From contig NZ_BMVE01000017.1 in NCBI RefSeq assembly GCF_014650555.1, positions 62,001 to 126,000 of the forward strand: a stretch of DNA of 64,000 nucleotides, given 5' to 3'. Position numbers and translations under genes: made by a program. Origin of the DNA: Streptomyces goshikiensis. GTDB taxonomy: Bacteria; Actinomycetota; Actinomycetes; Streptomycetales; Streptomycetaceae. Below, piece by piece: positions 51,159 through 59,770 of the stretch; position 1 is the first letter of the stretch; every line of letters begins with the position of its first letter. The notes beneath the pieces were generated by a model. The model was not told the DNA's origin. It made no database searches and worked only from the letters and a program-made list of their open reading frames with translations.

Positions 51159-52979
51159 TTACTTGGTCACCGGCCGCAGCCGGACCTTGACCTTGACCCG
51201 TCCCTGGACGTCGGGCAGCCGGACCGTGAGGCCCTTCGCGTCGAAGTCGGTCCACGGCTTCTCGTCGATCTCGACGGACGCGACCTCGACCGAGCCCGCG
51301 GGAAGCAGGTCGGGCGAGACGCGCAGCACGCGGTCGGGCAGGTTGGTCGGGTCGGGCTGGAAGTGGAAGTCCATCTCCCGGCCGTTGATGAGCAGGTTGT
51401 TGTAGACGGCGGAGAGGTAGCAGAGCTCCGCCGAGTGGTACATGGACATCGAGTGGCTGCCCTTGAGCCGCTCGGTGCCGAGCAGGTACGGCGTACCGCT
51501 GGCGAGCACGTTGAAGTAGACGGCACCCTCGTCGTGGTCGAGGAAGAAGGTGTTGTAGAAGGACTGCGCCTGCCGGGCCTCGCGCAGGAAGTCGTCGCCG
51601 CCGACGGTGCCGTTCAGGATGAGGTAGGCGAGGATCGCCTGCTCCTGCTGCCACCAGGCCTTGCGGTCGTGCCAGGCGAAACGGTACGCCTCCTGGTCGC
51701 CCTGCTTGATCCGCTCGACGACGTCGTACCAGCCGCCGCGCTGTACGTCGCTGCCGACGGCCGGCATGATCTCGCCGATCTTCTTGGCGAGGTCCTCGTA
51801 CGCCGGCTTGGGCTTCAGCGAGTTCATCCGCATCAGGTTCCAGGCGATCTTCAGGTTGTGCCCGACCACCGCGCGGTTCTGCTGCCAGCTGTGCGCGGTG
51901 TCGTGCGACCAGTCGCGGAAGAAGCGCTCCTGGACGAAGGGGCTGTTCTTGTAGTCCGGGAACCTGTCCGCGATGGTGTCGAAGGTGTACTCCAGGAAGT
52001 CGGCGTAGCTCTGGTCGCCGGTCGCCAGGTACAGGTTGATGAGGTACGCGGGGGCGTGGTCGCCGACCGAGTTCCAGTTCTTGCGCTCGGCGTTCTCGCC
52101 GAGGGACTCGTGGTCCGCGCTGAACAGGATCGGGTCGATGTGCGAGTAGTAGCCGCCCTGCTCCGGGTCCTTGAAGAACTTGTCGAACAGCCGGATCGTG
52201 GCGTCCGCGTCGTTCTTGATCCGGATGTCACCGGTGACGCGGTACGTCTGGATGGGGCCGGCGAGCGCGTAGATCTGCTCGTACATCGGGATCGCGTCGT
52301 AGTCGTCGGAGAACTCCGAGGTGAACAGCTTGCGTTCGGAGTCCCCGTCCACGCTGATGCCGTGGTACCAGAAGACCACGTCCTCCTCGCTGTCCACGAC
52401 CCGCATGTGCTTGCGCAGGTACTCGGTGCCGCGCTCGGCGACCTCCAGGTACTCGTCCTTGCCGGTCAGCAGGTAGGCCGAGGCCATGCCGTAGACCAGG
52501 CGGGAGATCGTGTCGGTCTCCTGGACATGACTGGCGGTCTTGTCACCGCCGAGCCGGACCTCGGTGCGGTACTCGGTGAAGTCCACCGGCCCGTCGCCGA
52601 ACTGCGCCCGGATGTAGAAGTCGGCCAGCGACTCGATCTGCTTGACCCACCAGCTGCCCTCCTCGAAGCGGTAGTCCTCCGCCCCGCGGCCCAGGAACAC
52701 CAGGCGCTTGGCGTCGAAACGGCCGCCGTGCTCCGGGTAGTGGATCCCGTAGACGAAGAGGAACCGGCCCGGCGAGAGCATCTCGTCGATGTGCCCGGAG
52801 GCGTCGATGTACGGCTCGTCCAGGTTGCGGACCAGCTCGGCGCTCGGGTCGCCGGCCAGCGAGACGTCGAACTCGCGGCCGTCCGAGGTCCTCAGCCGCA
52901 GCAGCCGGGTGCCGGAGTCGAAGCGGACGACATAGCCCGCGATGGTGTCGGAGAAGGAGAAGCTCACGGCGTCCGCCAT
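51159..52979 (-). CDS. AGE-family (N-acylglucosamine 2-epimerase-like) protein
   Basis: A 606-residue protein. The first 100 residues form a beta-rich domain (IAGYVVRFDSGTRLLRLRTS). The rest is an alpha/alpha barrel with sugar-epimerase-like features (WHDRKAWWQQEQAILAYL, HSWQQNRAVVGHNLKIAWN) and a beta C-terminal domain. The family epimerises or isomerises sugars such as cellobiose, mannose or N-acylglucosamine. Adjacency to glgX agrees with sugar metabolism. ATG 52979 lies two bases after the upstream stop, with AAGGACG in range; a GTG at 52988 is an alternative. Confidence 0.72.
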   Translation of the reverse strand: MADAVSFSFSDTIAGYVVRFDSGTRLLRLRTSDGREFDVSLAGDPSAELVRNLDEPYIDASGHIDEMLSPGRFLFVYGIHYPEHGGRFDAKRLVFLGRGAEDYRFEEGSWWVKQIESLADFYIRAQFGDGPVDFTEYRTEVRLGGDKTASHVQETDTISRLVYGMASAYLLTGKDEYLEVAERGTEYLRKHMRVVDSEEDVVFWYHGISVDGDSERKLFTSEFSDDYDAIPMYEQIYALAGPIQTYRVTGDIRIKNDADATIRLFDKFFKDPEQGGYYSHIDPILFSADHESLGENAERKNWNSVGDHAPAYLINLYLATGDQSYADFLEYTFDTIADRFPDYKNSPFVQERFFRDWSHDTAHSWQQNRAVVGHNLKIAWNLMRMNSLKPKPAYEDLAKKIGEIMPAVGSDVQRGGWYDVVERIKQGDQEAYRFAWHDRKAWWQQEQAILAYLILNGTVGGDDFLREARQAQSFYNTFFLDHDEGAVYFNVLASGTPYLLGTERLKGSHSMSMYHSAELCYLSAVYNNLLINGREMDFHFQPDPTNLPDRVLRVSPDLLPAGSVEVASVEIDEKPWTDFDAKGLTVRLPDVQGRVKVKVRLRPVTK

Positions 52980-52980
52980 G

Positions 52981-53433
52981 TCATGCACCGTCCTTGTTCT
53001 CTGAAGGCGTGCGGTCGTCCTCGAATCCCTGGCTGACCTCGACGATCACCCCGTCGGGATCGCGGACCCACACGGTCCGCCACCCGCAGATGAAGTCGTC
53101 GAAGTCCAGAGGTCCCAGGGTCACTTCGGCCGCGTCACCGAGCGATGCCAGGAACGCGTCCACGCTGTCGGTCTGAAAGGCCAGGTGCCGCATCCGGCCG
53201 GGCGCCTGCGGCCCGTCCTCGTGCGCCGCGCCCGCGGGGGCGGTGTCGGCCGCGAAGAGCTCCAGGTACGCGTCCCCCTTGCGCAGGAACACGATCCGCG
53301 ACTCCCCGAGATCGACCACCCGGGCCCGGGTGAAGCCGAAGTACCGGGTGTAGAAGTCCTCGGTGGTCTTCTGGTCCGTGCAGTTCAGGCCCACGTGCGA
53401 CCAGACCATCACCTGCTCCCCGGCGCCGGGCAT
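52981..53433 (-). CDS. VOC-family (glyoxalase/dioxygenase fold) protein
   Basis: A 150-residue metal-site protein with paired beta-alpha-beta units: SHVGLNCTDQKTTEDFYTRY at the start, RMRHLAFQTDSVDAFLASL in the middle and VWVRDPDGVIVEVSQ at the end, giving likely His and Glu metal ligands. It could be an isomerase, lyase or glyoxalase. The ATG overlaps the stop of the DJ-1-like gene (ATGA). Confidence 0.88.
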   Translation of the reverse strand: MPGAGEQVMVWSHVGLNCTDQKTTEDFYTRYFGFTRARVVDLGESRIVFLRKGDAYLELFAADTAPAGAAHEDGPQAPGRMRHLAFQTDSVDAFLASLGDAAEVTLGPLDFDDFICGWRTVWVRDPDGVIVEVSQGFEDDRTPSENKDGA

Positions 53434-54044
53434 CAGCCGGTCCCCCGGCCCCGGCCCGCCGCGATCAGCTCGATGATGCGGCGGGCGAACAGGTGGTGGT
53501 GCGCGCCGGTGCGGCCGGTGACCAGGTCACCGTCGACCACCACGTCCTCGTCGACGTACTGGGCTCCCATGTTGCGGACGTCACCGATGAGGTTGTTGTG
53601 GCACACCACCTTGCGGCCGCGCACCTTCCCCGGGATCGAGGCGGCCAGCCACATGCCGTGGCAGATGATCCCCTTGAGGACCGTCGGCTCCTCGAACGCC
53701 CGGCGCAGCAACTCCGTCGCCGGCGCGAGGACGTCCACGTCCTCCGTGTAGCGCAGCCGGTCGGCCACCATGCCCGAGGGCACGATGATCGCCGCGTACC
53801 GGCGCAGCTCCTCGTCGCTCAGCCCCTCCAGGGACCGGCTGGCGGTGAACGGCGCCCGGTACTCGTGCCCCGAGAAGGTGATGGAGTCGTTGCCCCACAG
53901 CCGGGTCAGGAAGTCGACCTCGGCGCCCTCCTCGGCGAACCGGTGCTGGTAGTAGAAGATCTCCGGCTCGTAGAAGTCGCTCTCGACCAGGACCGCGATC
54001 CGGGTCCCGGACAGCGCGCCCTCGCGCAGTACGGCGTCAGGCAC
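53433..54044 (-). CDS. DJ-1/PfpI-family protein, second paralogue
   Basis: A 203-residue protein. The nucleophile elbow GIICHGMWLA places C128; ESDFYEPEIFYY supplies E26/E28; RKVVCHNNL and DGDLVTGRTGAHHH, both typical of the PfpI/YhbO-like group, follow. It overlaps the GMC oxidoreductase gene by 8 bases and the VOC gene by a start/stop overlap. Confidence 0.88.
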   Translation of the reverse strand: MPDAVLREGALSGTRIAVLVESDFYEPEIFYYQHRFAEEGAEVDFLTRLWGNDSITFSGHEYRAPFTASRSLEGLSDEELRRYAAIIVPSGMVADRLRYTEDVDVLAPATELLRRAFEEPTVLKGIICHGMWLAASIPGKVRGRKVVCHNNLIGDVRNMGAQYVDEDVVVDGDLVTGRTGAHHHLFARRIIELIAAGRGRGTG

Positions 54045-55641
54045 GGGAGGTCCCCCTCAGGAAGTCCGCCGCGCGCTCGGCGATCATCGCGATGGCGGTG
54101 TGGCAGTTGCCCGACGGGACGGCGGGCATCACGCTGGCGTCGACGACGCGCAGGTTCCGTACGCCGTGCACCCGCAGCTCGGGGTCGACGACGGAGAGGT
54201 CGTCGATGCCCATGCGGCAGGAGCCGGACTGGTGGTGGTAGCTCTCCGACTTCTGCTTCACGAAGGTCCGCAGCTCGTCGTCCGTGACGTGGCCCGGGCC
54301 CGGCTGGAGCTCCTGCTTGTACCAGGGCGAGAACGCCGAGGTCGCGAAGAGCTCCCGGGCGGTCTTGACGCCCTGCACCATCCGCTCCAGGTCCCACCGG
54401 TCGCCCAGGTAGTTCGGGTGGATCAGCGGGTGGGCCAGCGGATCGGCGCTCGCCAGCCTGATCCAGCCGCGCGAGACGGGACGTACGACACCGGGCAGGA
54501 TGCTCACCGTGTTGGGGTGGTCCTGGCCGACGATCACGTCGAACGGCACGTGCACGAAGGCGATCTGCAGGTCGGGAGCGGGCAGGCCGGGCCGGGAGGA
54601 CAGGAATAGAGCGCTCTCGGACAGGTTCTGCGCCGGTGGCGGCAGCTCCTGCGTGACCTCCGCCATCAGCCCGGTCAGGACGTGGTTGTGGAAGTTCTCG
54701 CCGACCCCGGGCAGCGCCGCGGTCAGCTCGATGCCGTGCTCGCGCAGCTGCGCCGGCTGCCCGATGCCGGAGAGCAGCAGCAGCTTCGGGGACTCGATCG
54801 CCCCGGCGGCCACGATCACCTCCCGGCGGGCCCGTACGGTGTGCTGCCCGGGCTCGCCGGCCGTGTCGCCGACGGTCCGGCCCGGGAACCCGGCGGGCGG
54901 CGCCAGCTGGGCGTACTCGACGCCCGTGCAGGTGTCGCCGTCGAAGAGCAGCCGGGTGGTCTGCGCGCTGGTGCGCAGGGTCAGGTTGGAGCGCTCCAGG
55001 GCCGGCTCCAGGTAGGCGGCGAGGGTGCCCTGGCGGCGGCCGTCGGCCACGTCGATGTGGTGCCAGCCGGTGCCGAAGAGCCCGCGCCGCGGGCCGTCGG
55101 TGTTGAAGTCCTCGATCTCCTCGTGGCCGAGCTCGACGGCCGCGTCGATGAAGGCGCGGGAGACCGGGTTCGGGCCGTGCCGTCCGGCGTGCGTGATGCG
55201 CTGCGGGCCGCGGGTGCCGGTGGTGGCGGCGGTCGCGTCCTCCTGGCCCTCCAGCAGGGCGAAGTAGGGCAGGACGTCCTCGTACGCCCAGCCGGCCGCG
55301 CCCTGGTAGGCCCAGTTGTCGAAGTCCGAGGCGTGGCCCCGGATGTGCATCATGATGTAGAGGTTGCTGCTGCCGCCGGGGGCCTTGCCGCGCGGTTCGT
55401 ACGTACGGCGCCCGTCGAGGCCGGGCTGCGGGACGCTGGTGTAGCCCCAGTCGACGGGCCCGCCGAGCAGCTTGTACCAGGAGGACGGGTCGTCCACCTC
55501 GGGCGGGATCCGGGAGCCGCCGGCCTCCAGGACCAGGACGGAGACGTCCGGGTCCTCGGAGAGGCGGTTCGCCAGGACGCTGCCGGCGGTGCCGGATCCC
55601 ACGATGACGTAGTCGTACTCGTCTGTGCCGTTGACGGCCAC
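54037..55641 (-). CDS. GMC-family FAD oxidoreductase
   Basis: A 534-residue flavoenzyme. The FAD motif is YVIVGSGTAGSVLANRL (G15-G20) and the GMC signatures are GKAPGGSSNLYIMMHIRG and GAIESPKLLLLSGIG. The active site has YHHQSGSCRMG and the C-terminal NCHTAIAMIAERAADF. It oxidises an alcohol (choline, sugar, aromatic or polyethylene-glycol-like substrates are known in the family). It starts at GTG 55641 after GGGGGAAG. Its product aldehyde could pass to the aldehyde dehydrogenase in the array. Confidence 0.93.
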   Translation of the reverse strand: MAVNGTDEYDYVIVGSGTAGSVLANRLSEDPDVSVLVLEAGGSRIPPEVDDPSSWYKLLGGPVDWGYTSVPQPGLDGRRTYEPRGKAPGGSSNLYIMMHIRGHASDFDNWAYQGAAGWAYEDVLPYFALLEGQEDATAATTGTRGPQRITHAGRHGPNPVSRAFIDAAVELGHEEIEDFNTDGPRRGLFGTGWHHIDVADGRRQGTLAAYLEPALERSNLTLRTSAQTTRLLFDGDTCTGVEYAQLAPPAGFPGRTVGDTAGEPGQHTVRARREVIVAAGAIESPKLLLLSGIGQPAQLREHGIELTAALPGVGENFHNHVLTGLMAEVTQELPPPAQNLSESALFLSSRPGLPAPDLQIAFVHVPFDVIVGQDHPNTVSILPGVVRPVSRGWIRLASADPLAHPLIHPNYLGDRWDLERMVQGVKTARELFATSAFSPWYKQELQPGPGHVTDDELRTFVKQKSESYHHQSGSCRMGIDDLSVVDPELRVHGVRNLRVVDASVMPAVPSGNCHTAIAMIAERAADFLRGTSRA

Positions 55642-55655
55642 GATCGCTTCCCCCC

Positions 55656-56036
55656 TCAGTCCTGGCTCAGCACCTGGAAGGGAACGGTGTCGTGGTAGTT
55701 CGCCATGTACGCGATCTTTCCGTCCACGATCCGGAAGAAGTTCATGACCTCGGCCTCGATCGCCTCGCCGGAGGCGCTGACGGCGCTGAGGTGGGAGACG
55801 GCCGCGGCCTTCTCGCCGTCGACGATGAAGTGCGCGGGCTCGTTCCGGAAGACCCGGTACATGGTCCCCATGCCCTTCATCATCGAGCGCAGCACCTCCA
55901 GGCCCTCGATGTGGCCGGCCAGCTGCTCGTCCATGACCTGGTCGTCGGCGAACAGGTCGCACCAGCGGTCCCAGTCCCCGGCGTTGGCGTATTCGTAGTA
56001 CTTCTCAAGGATCTGTCGTGCGTCCACAGCGCTCAT
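55656..56036 (-). CDS. NTF2-like (SnoaL-type) protein
   Basis: A 126-residue protein with ILEKYYEYANAGDWDRWCDLF at the start, HIEGLEVLRSMM in the middle and NFFRIVDGKIAYMANYHD at the end, a standard polyketide-cyclase-like NTF2 fold. It is the first of three adjacent but divergent copies; the closest neighbours are 13 and 14 bases away. Function could be isomerisation, cyclisation or ligand binding. Confidence 0.85.
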   Translation of the reverse strand: MSAVDARQILEKYYEYANAGDWDRWCDLFADDQVMDEQLAGHIEGLEVLRSMMKGMGTMYRVFRNEPAHFIVDGEKAAAVSHLSAVSASGEAIEAEVMNFFRIVDGKIAYMANYHDTVPFQVLSQD

Positions 56037-56049
56037 CGCGCTCCTCCCC

Positions 56050-56505
56050 CTATCGGTCCCGGCGGGTTCCGTCGGGCGCGAACGGCGCCCAGAACTGGCT
56101 GAAGGCGGTCGCCGTGTCCCCGAAGAGACCGTCACGGCCCTCGACGATCCGGCCGTCCCGCCACCGCATGAAGTGGAATACCGGGTAGTCCATCCGCTCG
56201 TACGGGGACCGGCTCTCGCGGTCCGCGCCGTCCCGAAGGGCTACGTTGCGGCACACGTCGGCGCTGCAGTCCTCGCCGATCAGGACCGCCTGGATGTCCA
56301 TCCGGAAGGTGCCGCCCGTGAGCTTGTGGGTCTGGCCCATCAGCTCCAGGAAGGCGTCCAGGCTCTCGTACCAGCCGGCCAGCGGGTGGCTGCCCGGCAC
56401 CAGCCAGCGCAGGTCCTCGGAGTAGTACTCCAGGATGCGGGCCCGGTCGCCGGAGCCGAGGGCGGCGTAGGCGGCCTGGACGCGCTCGCGCGTCACTTCG
56501 GTCAT
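56050..56505 (-). CDS. NTF2-like (SnoaL-type) protein
   Basis: A 151-residue protein with VQAAYAALGSGDRARILEYYSEDLRW (two adjacent blocks) and HFMRWRDGRIVEGRDGLFGD. The LRWLVPGSHPLAGWY segment is typical of SnoaL-like family members. Second of three tandem NTF2-like genes; sequence identity to its neighbours is low by eye, so they are likely distinct functions rather than fresh duplicates. Confidence 0.85.
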   Translation of the reverse strand: MTEVTRERVQAAYAALGSGDRARILEYYSEDLRWLVPGSHPLAGWYESLDAFLELMGQTHKLTGGTFRMDIQAVLIGEDCSADVCRNVALRDGADRESRSPYERMDYPVFHFMRWRDGRIVEGRDGLFGDTATAFSQFWAPFAPDGTRRDR

Positions 56506-56534
56506 CGTGGCTTCTCCTTCGCCTTCGCGGCCGC

Positions 56535-56966
56535 TCAGAGCGAGCCGGAACCGGGCATCGGCGCCAGGTCGTTGACGGTGTACTGCTTGATCAGCGGCCC
56601 GTCGGGGCCGGCCACCACCGTCCAGGTCTGGTCGGCGTCGAAGCCGAGCCACTCGCTGCGGGCGGCCGGCGGGTCCCAGATCTTGGCCTGCCAGTTGACG
56701 ATCACCCGGACGATGGCCCGGTCGCCCTCGATGACGGGCTCCACCTTCGTGACCGTGTGCACCTCGTCGAAGAACCGGCTGGTCACGGCCGCGTACCAGC
56801 GGCCGAAGCCCTGGTGTCCGAGGAAGGTGTCCTCGGGGACCTTGAACTCCAGGTCCTCGGTGATGAGGGCGAGCACCCGGTCCAGCGGCAGGTGCTGGTC
56901 CAGGGCCACGTACCAGTTCTCGGCGAAGCTGCGGATCGCGTCCTCGGTCAGCCGTTCGGCGGGCAT
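56535..56966 (-). CDS. NTF2-like (SnoaL-type) protein
   Basis: A 143-residue protein of the same fold: NWYVALDQHLPLDRVLALI, FLGHQGFGRWYAAVTSRFFD (typical first half) and VNWQAKIWDPPAARSEWLGF. The start ATG 56966 was chosen for the typical start AERLTEDAIRSF and the GAGGAG upstream. Third of three tandem copies, 53 bases downstream of the ThDP enzyme gene. Confidence 0.83.
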   Translation of the reverse strand: MPAERLTEDAIRSFAENWYVALDQHLPLDRVLALITEDLEFKVPEDTFLGHQGFGRWYAAVTSRFFDEVHTVTKVEPVIEGDRAIVRVIVNWQAKIWDPPAARSEWLGFDADQTWTVVAGPDGPLIKQYTVNDLAPMPGSGSL

Positions 56967-57019
56967 GCGGTCTCCTCCTGTCCGTACGGATGTGGTGTGC
57001 GGGGCGGTGAGGCTGTGCG

Positions 57020-58663
57020 TCAGATCTGGACGTCCACGAGGAACGGTCCGGGGTGGGCCAGCATCCGGCCCACGGCGGCGACCGCCTCGTCCGGCTTCTC
57101 CACGCGGACCCCGTCGGCGCCCAGCGACCGGGCCAGCCCGGCGAAGTCGATCTCGGGGTGGGAGAGGTCGAAGGAGCCCGGGAAGCCGTGCTCCGGGATC
57201 TCCCGCTCGCGCCAGTACTGGGCGATGTTGTCGTCGAGCAGCCGGTACTTGCGGTTGTTGCAGACCACGAACTTGGCGTTGATCCCGTGCCGGACCGCGG
57301 TCCACAGCGCCTGGTAGGTGTACATCGAGCCGCCGTCGCCCGCGAACCCCACGACGAGCCGGTCCGGATGCGCCAGCTGGGCGCCGACCGCGCCCGGGAA
57401 GCCCACGCCCAGCGAGCCGCCCCGGGTCAGGTGGTAGTCGCCGGGCCGCTCGGGCGGCAGGTACTTCGTGACCAGCGGCGAGGTGGTCAGCGCCTCGTCG
57501 AAGACGATCAGGTCGCCCCCGGTCCGCTCGGCCAGGGTCCGCAGGAAGACCGCCATCGGCGTACCGTCCTGCTCGTCCTCCCCGGAGCGCAGGGCCAGTG
57601 CCCGCTCCCGGGTCCGCGCGTCCAGCCGGGCGGCCGCGGCCGCCCGCCGGGGCGCCGTCAGCCGGCGCTCCAGTACGCCGGCCAGCGCGCGCAGCGCCTG
57701 CTTGGGGTCGGCGGCGAGCCCCAGGTCCACCGGGTGGTTCTTGGCGATCTCGTACGCGTTGAGGTCGATGTGGACGACCTTCGCGTCCGCCCGGAAGGGG
57801 CTCTCCAGCTCGGGGAACACCTCCGGGAAGACATAGGTGCCGACGATCAGCACCCCGTCGGCGGCGCCCACGAGCTCCTTGCTGTGCGGGCCGAACATGT
57901 GGCCCGTCTGGCCCCGGCGCAGCGGGTGCGAGGCCGCGATGTTCACCTCGGAGGAGTCCACCTCGTACACGTCCGCGCCCAGCAGCTCGGCGACGGCGAC
58001 GAGTTCGCGCTGCGCGCCGGAGAGCGAGACCCCGTCACCGACGAGGACGATCGGCCGCTCGGCGGACGCGAGGAGCTCGGCCGCCCGTCCCACCGAGGCC
58101 GGCGAGGGCGCCACGTCCGTGAGCGGCACCGCGGCGGGCAGGACCGGCTCGGAGTTGAGCTCGTCCAGCACGTCCATCGGCAGGGCCACGAACACCGGGC
58201 CGCGCGGCGGGGTCAGGGCGATCTTCACCGCCCGGCGGATGGTGCGCAGTACGGAGTTCCGGTCGGTGACCCGGGTCGCGTACTTGGTCACCGGCCTGGC
58301 CATCGCCACCAGGTCGGACGCCATCTGCGCGTCCATCGCGTCGTAGCGCACCCCGGCGTCGCCGGCGACGACGACGAGCGGGGTGTGCCCGCGCAGCGAC
58401 TGGTAGAGCATGCCGATGCCGTTGCCCAGCCCCACTCCGGAGTGCAGTTGGAGCAGGGCCGCGCCGCCGGTGGCCCGGGCGTAGCCGTCGGCGATGCCGG
58501 CGGCCACGGTCTCCTGGAGGGCGAGGATGTACGAGAAGTCCCGCGCCGCGTCGACCGCGTCGAGGAATCCCTGTTCCACGGTCCCCGGATTTCCGAACAT
58601 CACCTTCAGGCCGTCGGCCTTGAACTGCTCGATCAGCCTTTCCCGTCCGGGAGTGGCTTCCAT
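57020..58663 (-). CDS. ThDP-dependent enzyme resembling benzoylformate decarboxylase
   Basis: A 547-residue three-domain ThDP enzyme. E51 in LALQETVAAGIADGYA is the cofactor-activating Glu. LQLHSGVGLGNGIGM has H74 at the place of the active-site His of benzoylformate decarboxylase. The ThDP/Mg motif is GDGGSMYTYQALWTAVRHG followed by VVCNNRKYRLL. It should decarboxylate a 2-keto acid or ligate aldehydes. Decarboxylation followed by the aldehyde dehydrogenase would give an acid. ATG 58663 lies 8 bases after the DJ-1-like gene stop. Confidence 0.9.
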   Translation of the reverse strand: MEATPGRERLIEQFKADGLKVMFGNPGTVEQGFLDAVDAARDFSYILALQETVAAGIADGYARATGGAALLQLHSGVGLGNGIGMLYQSLRGHTPLVVVAGDAGVRYDAMDAQMASDLVAMARPVTKYATRVTDRNSVLRTIRRAVKIALTPPRGPVFVALPMDVLDELNSEPVLPAAVPLTDVAPSPASVGRAAELLASAERPIVLVGDGVSLSGAQRELVAVAELLGADVYEVDSSEVNIAASHPLRRGQTGHMFGPHSKELVGAADGVLIVGTYVFPEVFPELESPFRADAKVVHIDLNAYEIAKNHPVDLGLAADPKQALRALAGVLERRLTAPRRAAAAARLDARTRERALALRSGEDEQDGTPMAVFLRTLAERTGGDLIVFDEALTTSPLVTKYLPPERPGDYHLTRGGSLGVGFPGAVGAQLAHPDRLVVGFAGDGGSMYTYQALWTAVRHGINAKFVVCNNRKYRLLDDNIAQYWREREIPEHGFPGSFDLSHPEIDFAGLARSLGADGVRVEKPDEAVAAVGRMLAHPGPFLVDVQI

Positions 58664-58671
58664 GATTCCCC

Positions 58672-59496
58672 CTACCACCCGTAACGGGTGAGACCGTCCT
58701 CCAGGACTTCCACGATCTTCTGCCCCGTCAGATATGAATCAGGGGTGGAACGGCCGGTCACGAACGGGAAGTCGACGATCACCGAAAGGGGGTGACCGAA
58801 ATTCCCGTGATATGCGCCGCGCGGCCCGGTGGCATCGCGCAGGATGTACTCCAGCGGATACGGCGGCGGGCCCATGTTGAAGTCGGTGCCGAGGAATCCG
58901 GTGCCGTCCTTGTAGTCGTACTCCTTGCAGTGCCCGGTGACGTGCTTACCCCAGATGATGCTCTTGCGGTCGCCCCAGTCACGGGCGAAGGCCAGGCAGG
59001 CCACGCCGTAGCACTCGGCCGCCACGACCTTGCCGGCCTTCTTGAAGGCCAGGATCAGGGCGTGCACGCGCTCGTTGTTCGCGAGGTCGACGATGGGCCC
59101 GCTGCCGCCGACGATCAGGATCGCGTCGTAGCCGGCGATGTCGGACTCCAGCTTGTCCAGATCGCGGTGGTACTGCTCCAGCCTGGGCAGATAGCTCTCG
59201 TCGCTCGTGTACGGACGCTCGGGGACCCACGCCTCGATGTCGAGCGGCGAGTCCAGCCGGCTCGACTGCTCGAACTCCCGGCCCAGCCGGGCGTTCTCCT
59301 CGGTGGTGACGGAGCGGCCCAGCGGGGGGTCGACGTAGCTCGCGTCGAGGCTCGGCGGAAGAGCGTGCGCACGCTTTCCGGTCGGTGTGGCGAATACGAC
59401 TTCATAGCCCCGCTCATCGAACTTGGATACCGGGCCTATCAGTTCTTCGGCCCAGTAACCGTGTTCGGAGACAATGACCAGAATCTTTCTGCTCAC
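58672..59496 (-). CDS. DJ-1/PfpI-family protein, third paralogue (first gene of the array)
   Basis: A 274-residue protein, longer than the other two. The elbow AAECYGVACLAF places C162, and EHGYWAEELI supplies E17/E18. The middle region LPRLEQYHRDLDKLESDIAG is a helical insert. Starts at GTG 59496 after GGAGGAA. It heads the minus-strand array behind nested inverted repeats at 59614-59661. Confidence 0.87.
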   Translation of the reverse strand: MSRKILVIVSEHGYWAEELIGPVSKFDERGYEVVFATPTGKRAHALPPSLDASYVDPPLGRSVTTEENARLGREFEQSSRLDSPLDIEAWVPERPYTSDESYLPRLEQYHRDLDKLESDIAGYDAILIVGGSGPIVDLANNERVHALILAFKKAGKVVAAECYGVACLAFARDWGDRKSIIWGKHVTGHCKEYDYKDGTGFLGTDFNMGPPPYPLEYILRDATGPRGAYHGNFGHPLSVIVDFPFVTGRSTPDSYLTGQKIVEVLEDGLTRYGW

Positions 59497-59613
59497 AGAT
59501 TCCTCCAGGCGCCGCCTGTTGTCGTTGGCGTTCCCCACACTGCGTGAGGCCAAGGCCTGCGTCAAAGCGCCCGTACGCGACTTCGTGAGGTAGGAACCCA
59601 GGTCACCCTGACA

Positions 59614-59661
59614 CCTCAGGTAGTAGTCCGCGGACCTGAGGAAGTCGGCTCAGGACTTCCT
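59614..59661. promoter_or_regulatory. Nested inverted repeats upstream of the minus-strand array
   Basis: CCTCAGGT (59614-59621) and ACCTGAGG (59634-59641) are an 8-bp inverted repeat with a 12-base centre. Overlapping it, AGGAAGTC (59639-59646) and GACTTCCT (59654-59661) form another with a 7-base centre. They lie in the 274-base divergent space between the array and the zinc-finger gene; nothing else was recognised there. They look like operators. Confidence 0.55.
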
Positions 59662-59770
59662 GACTTCGGCCGAATCGGTGAACCATCCCGCGCGTCCCGC
59701 CCTATGGTCTGGACGCGTCGTGAATCACTGACGCGAGGGGCAAGAGTGCATGAGGAGAGGGACGGGGACG

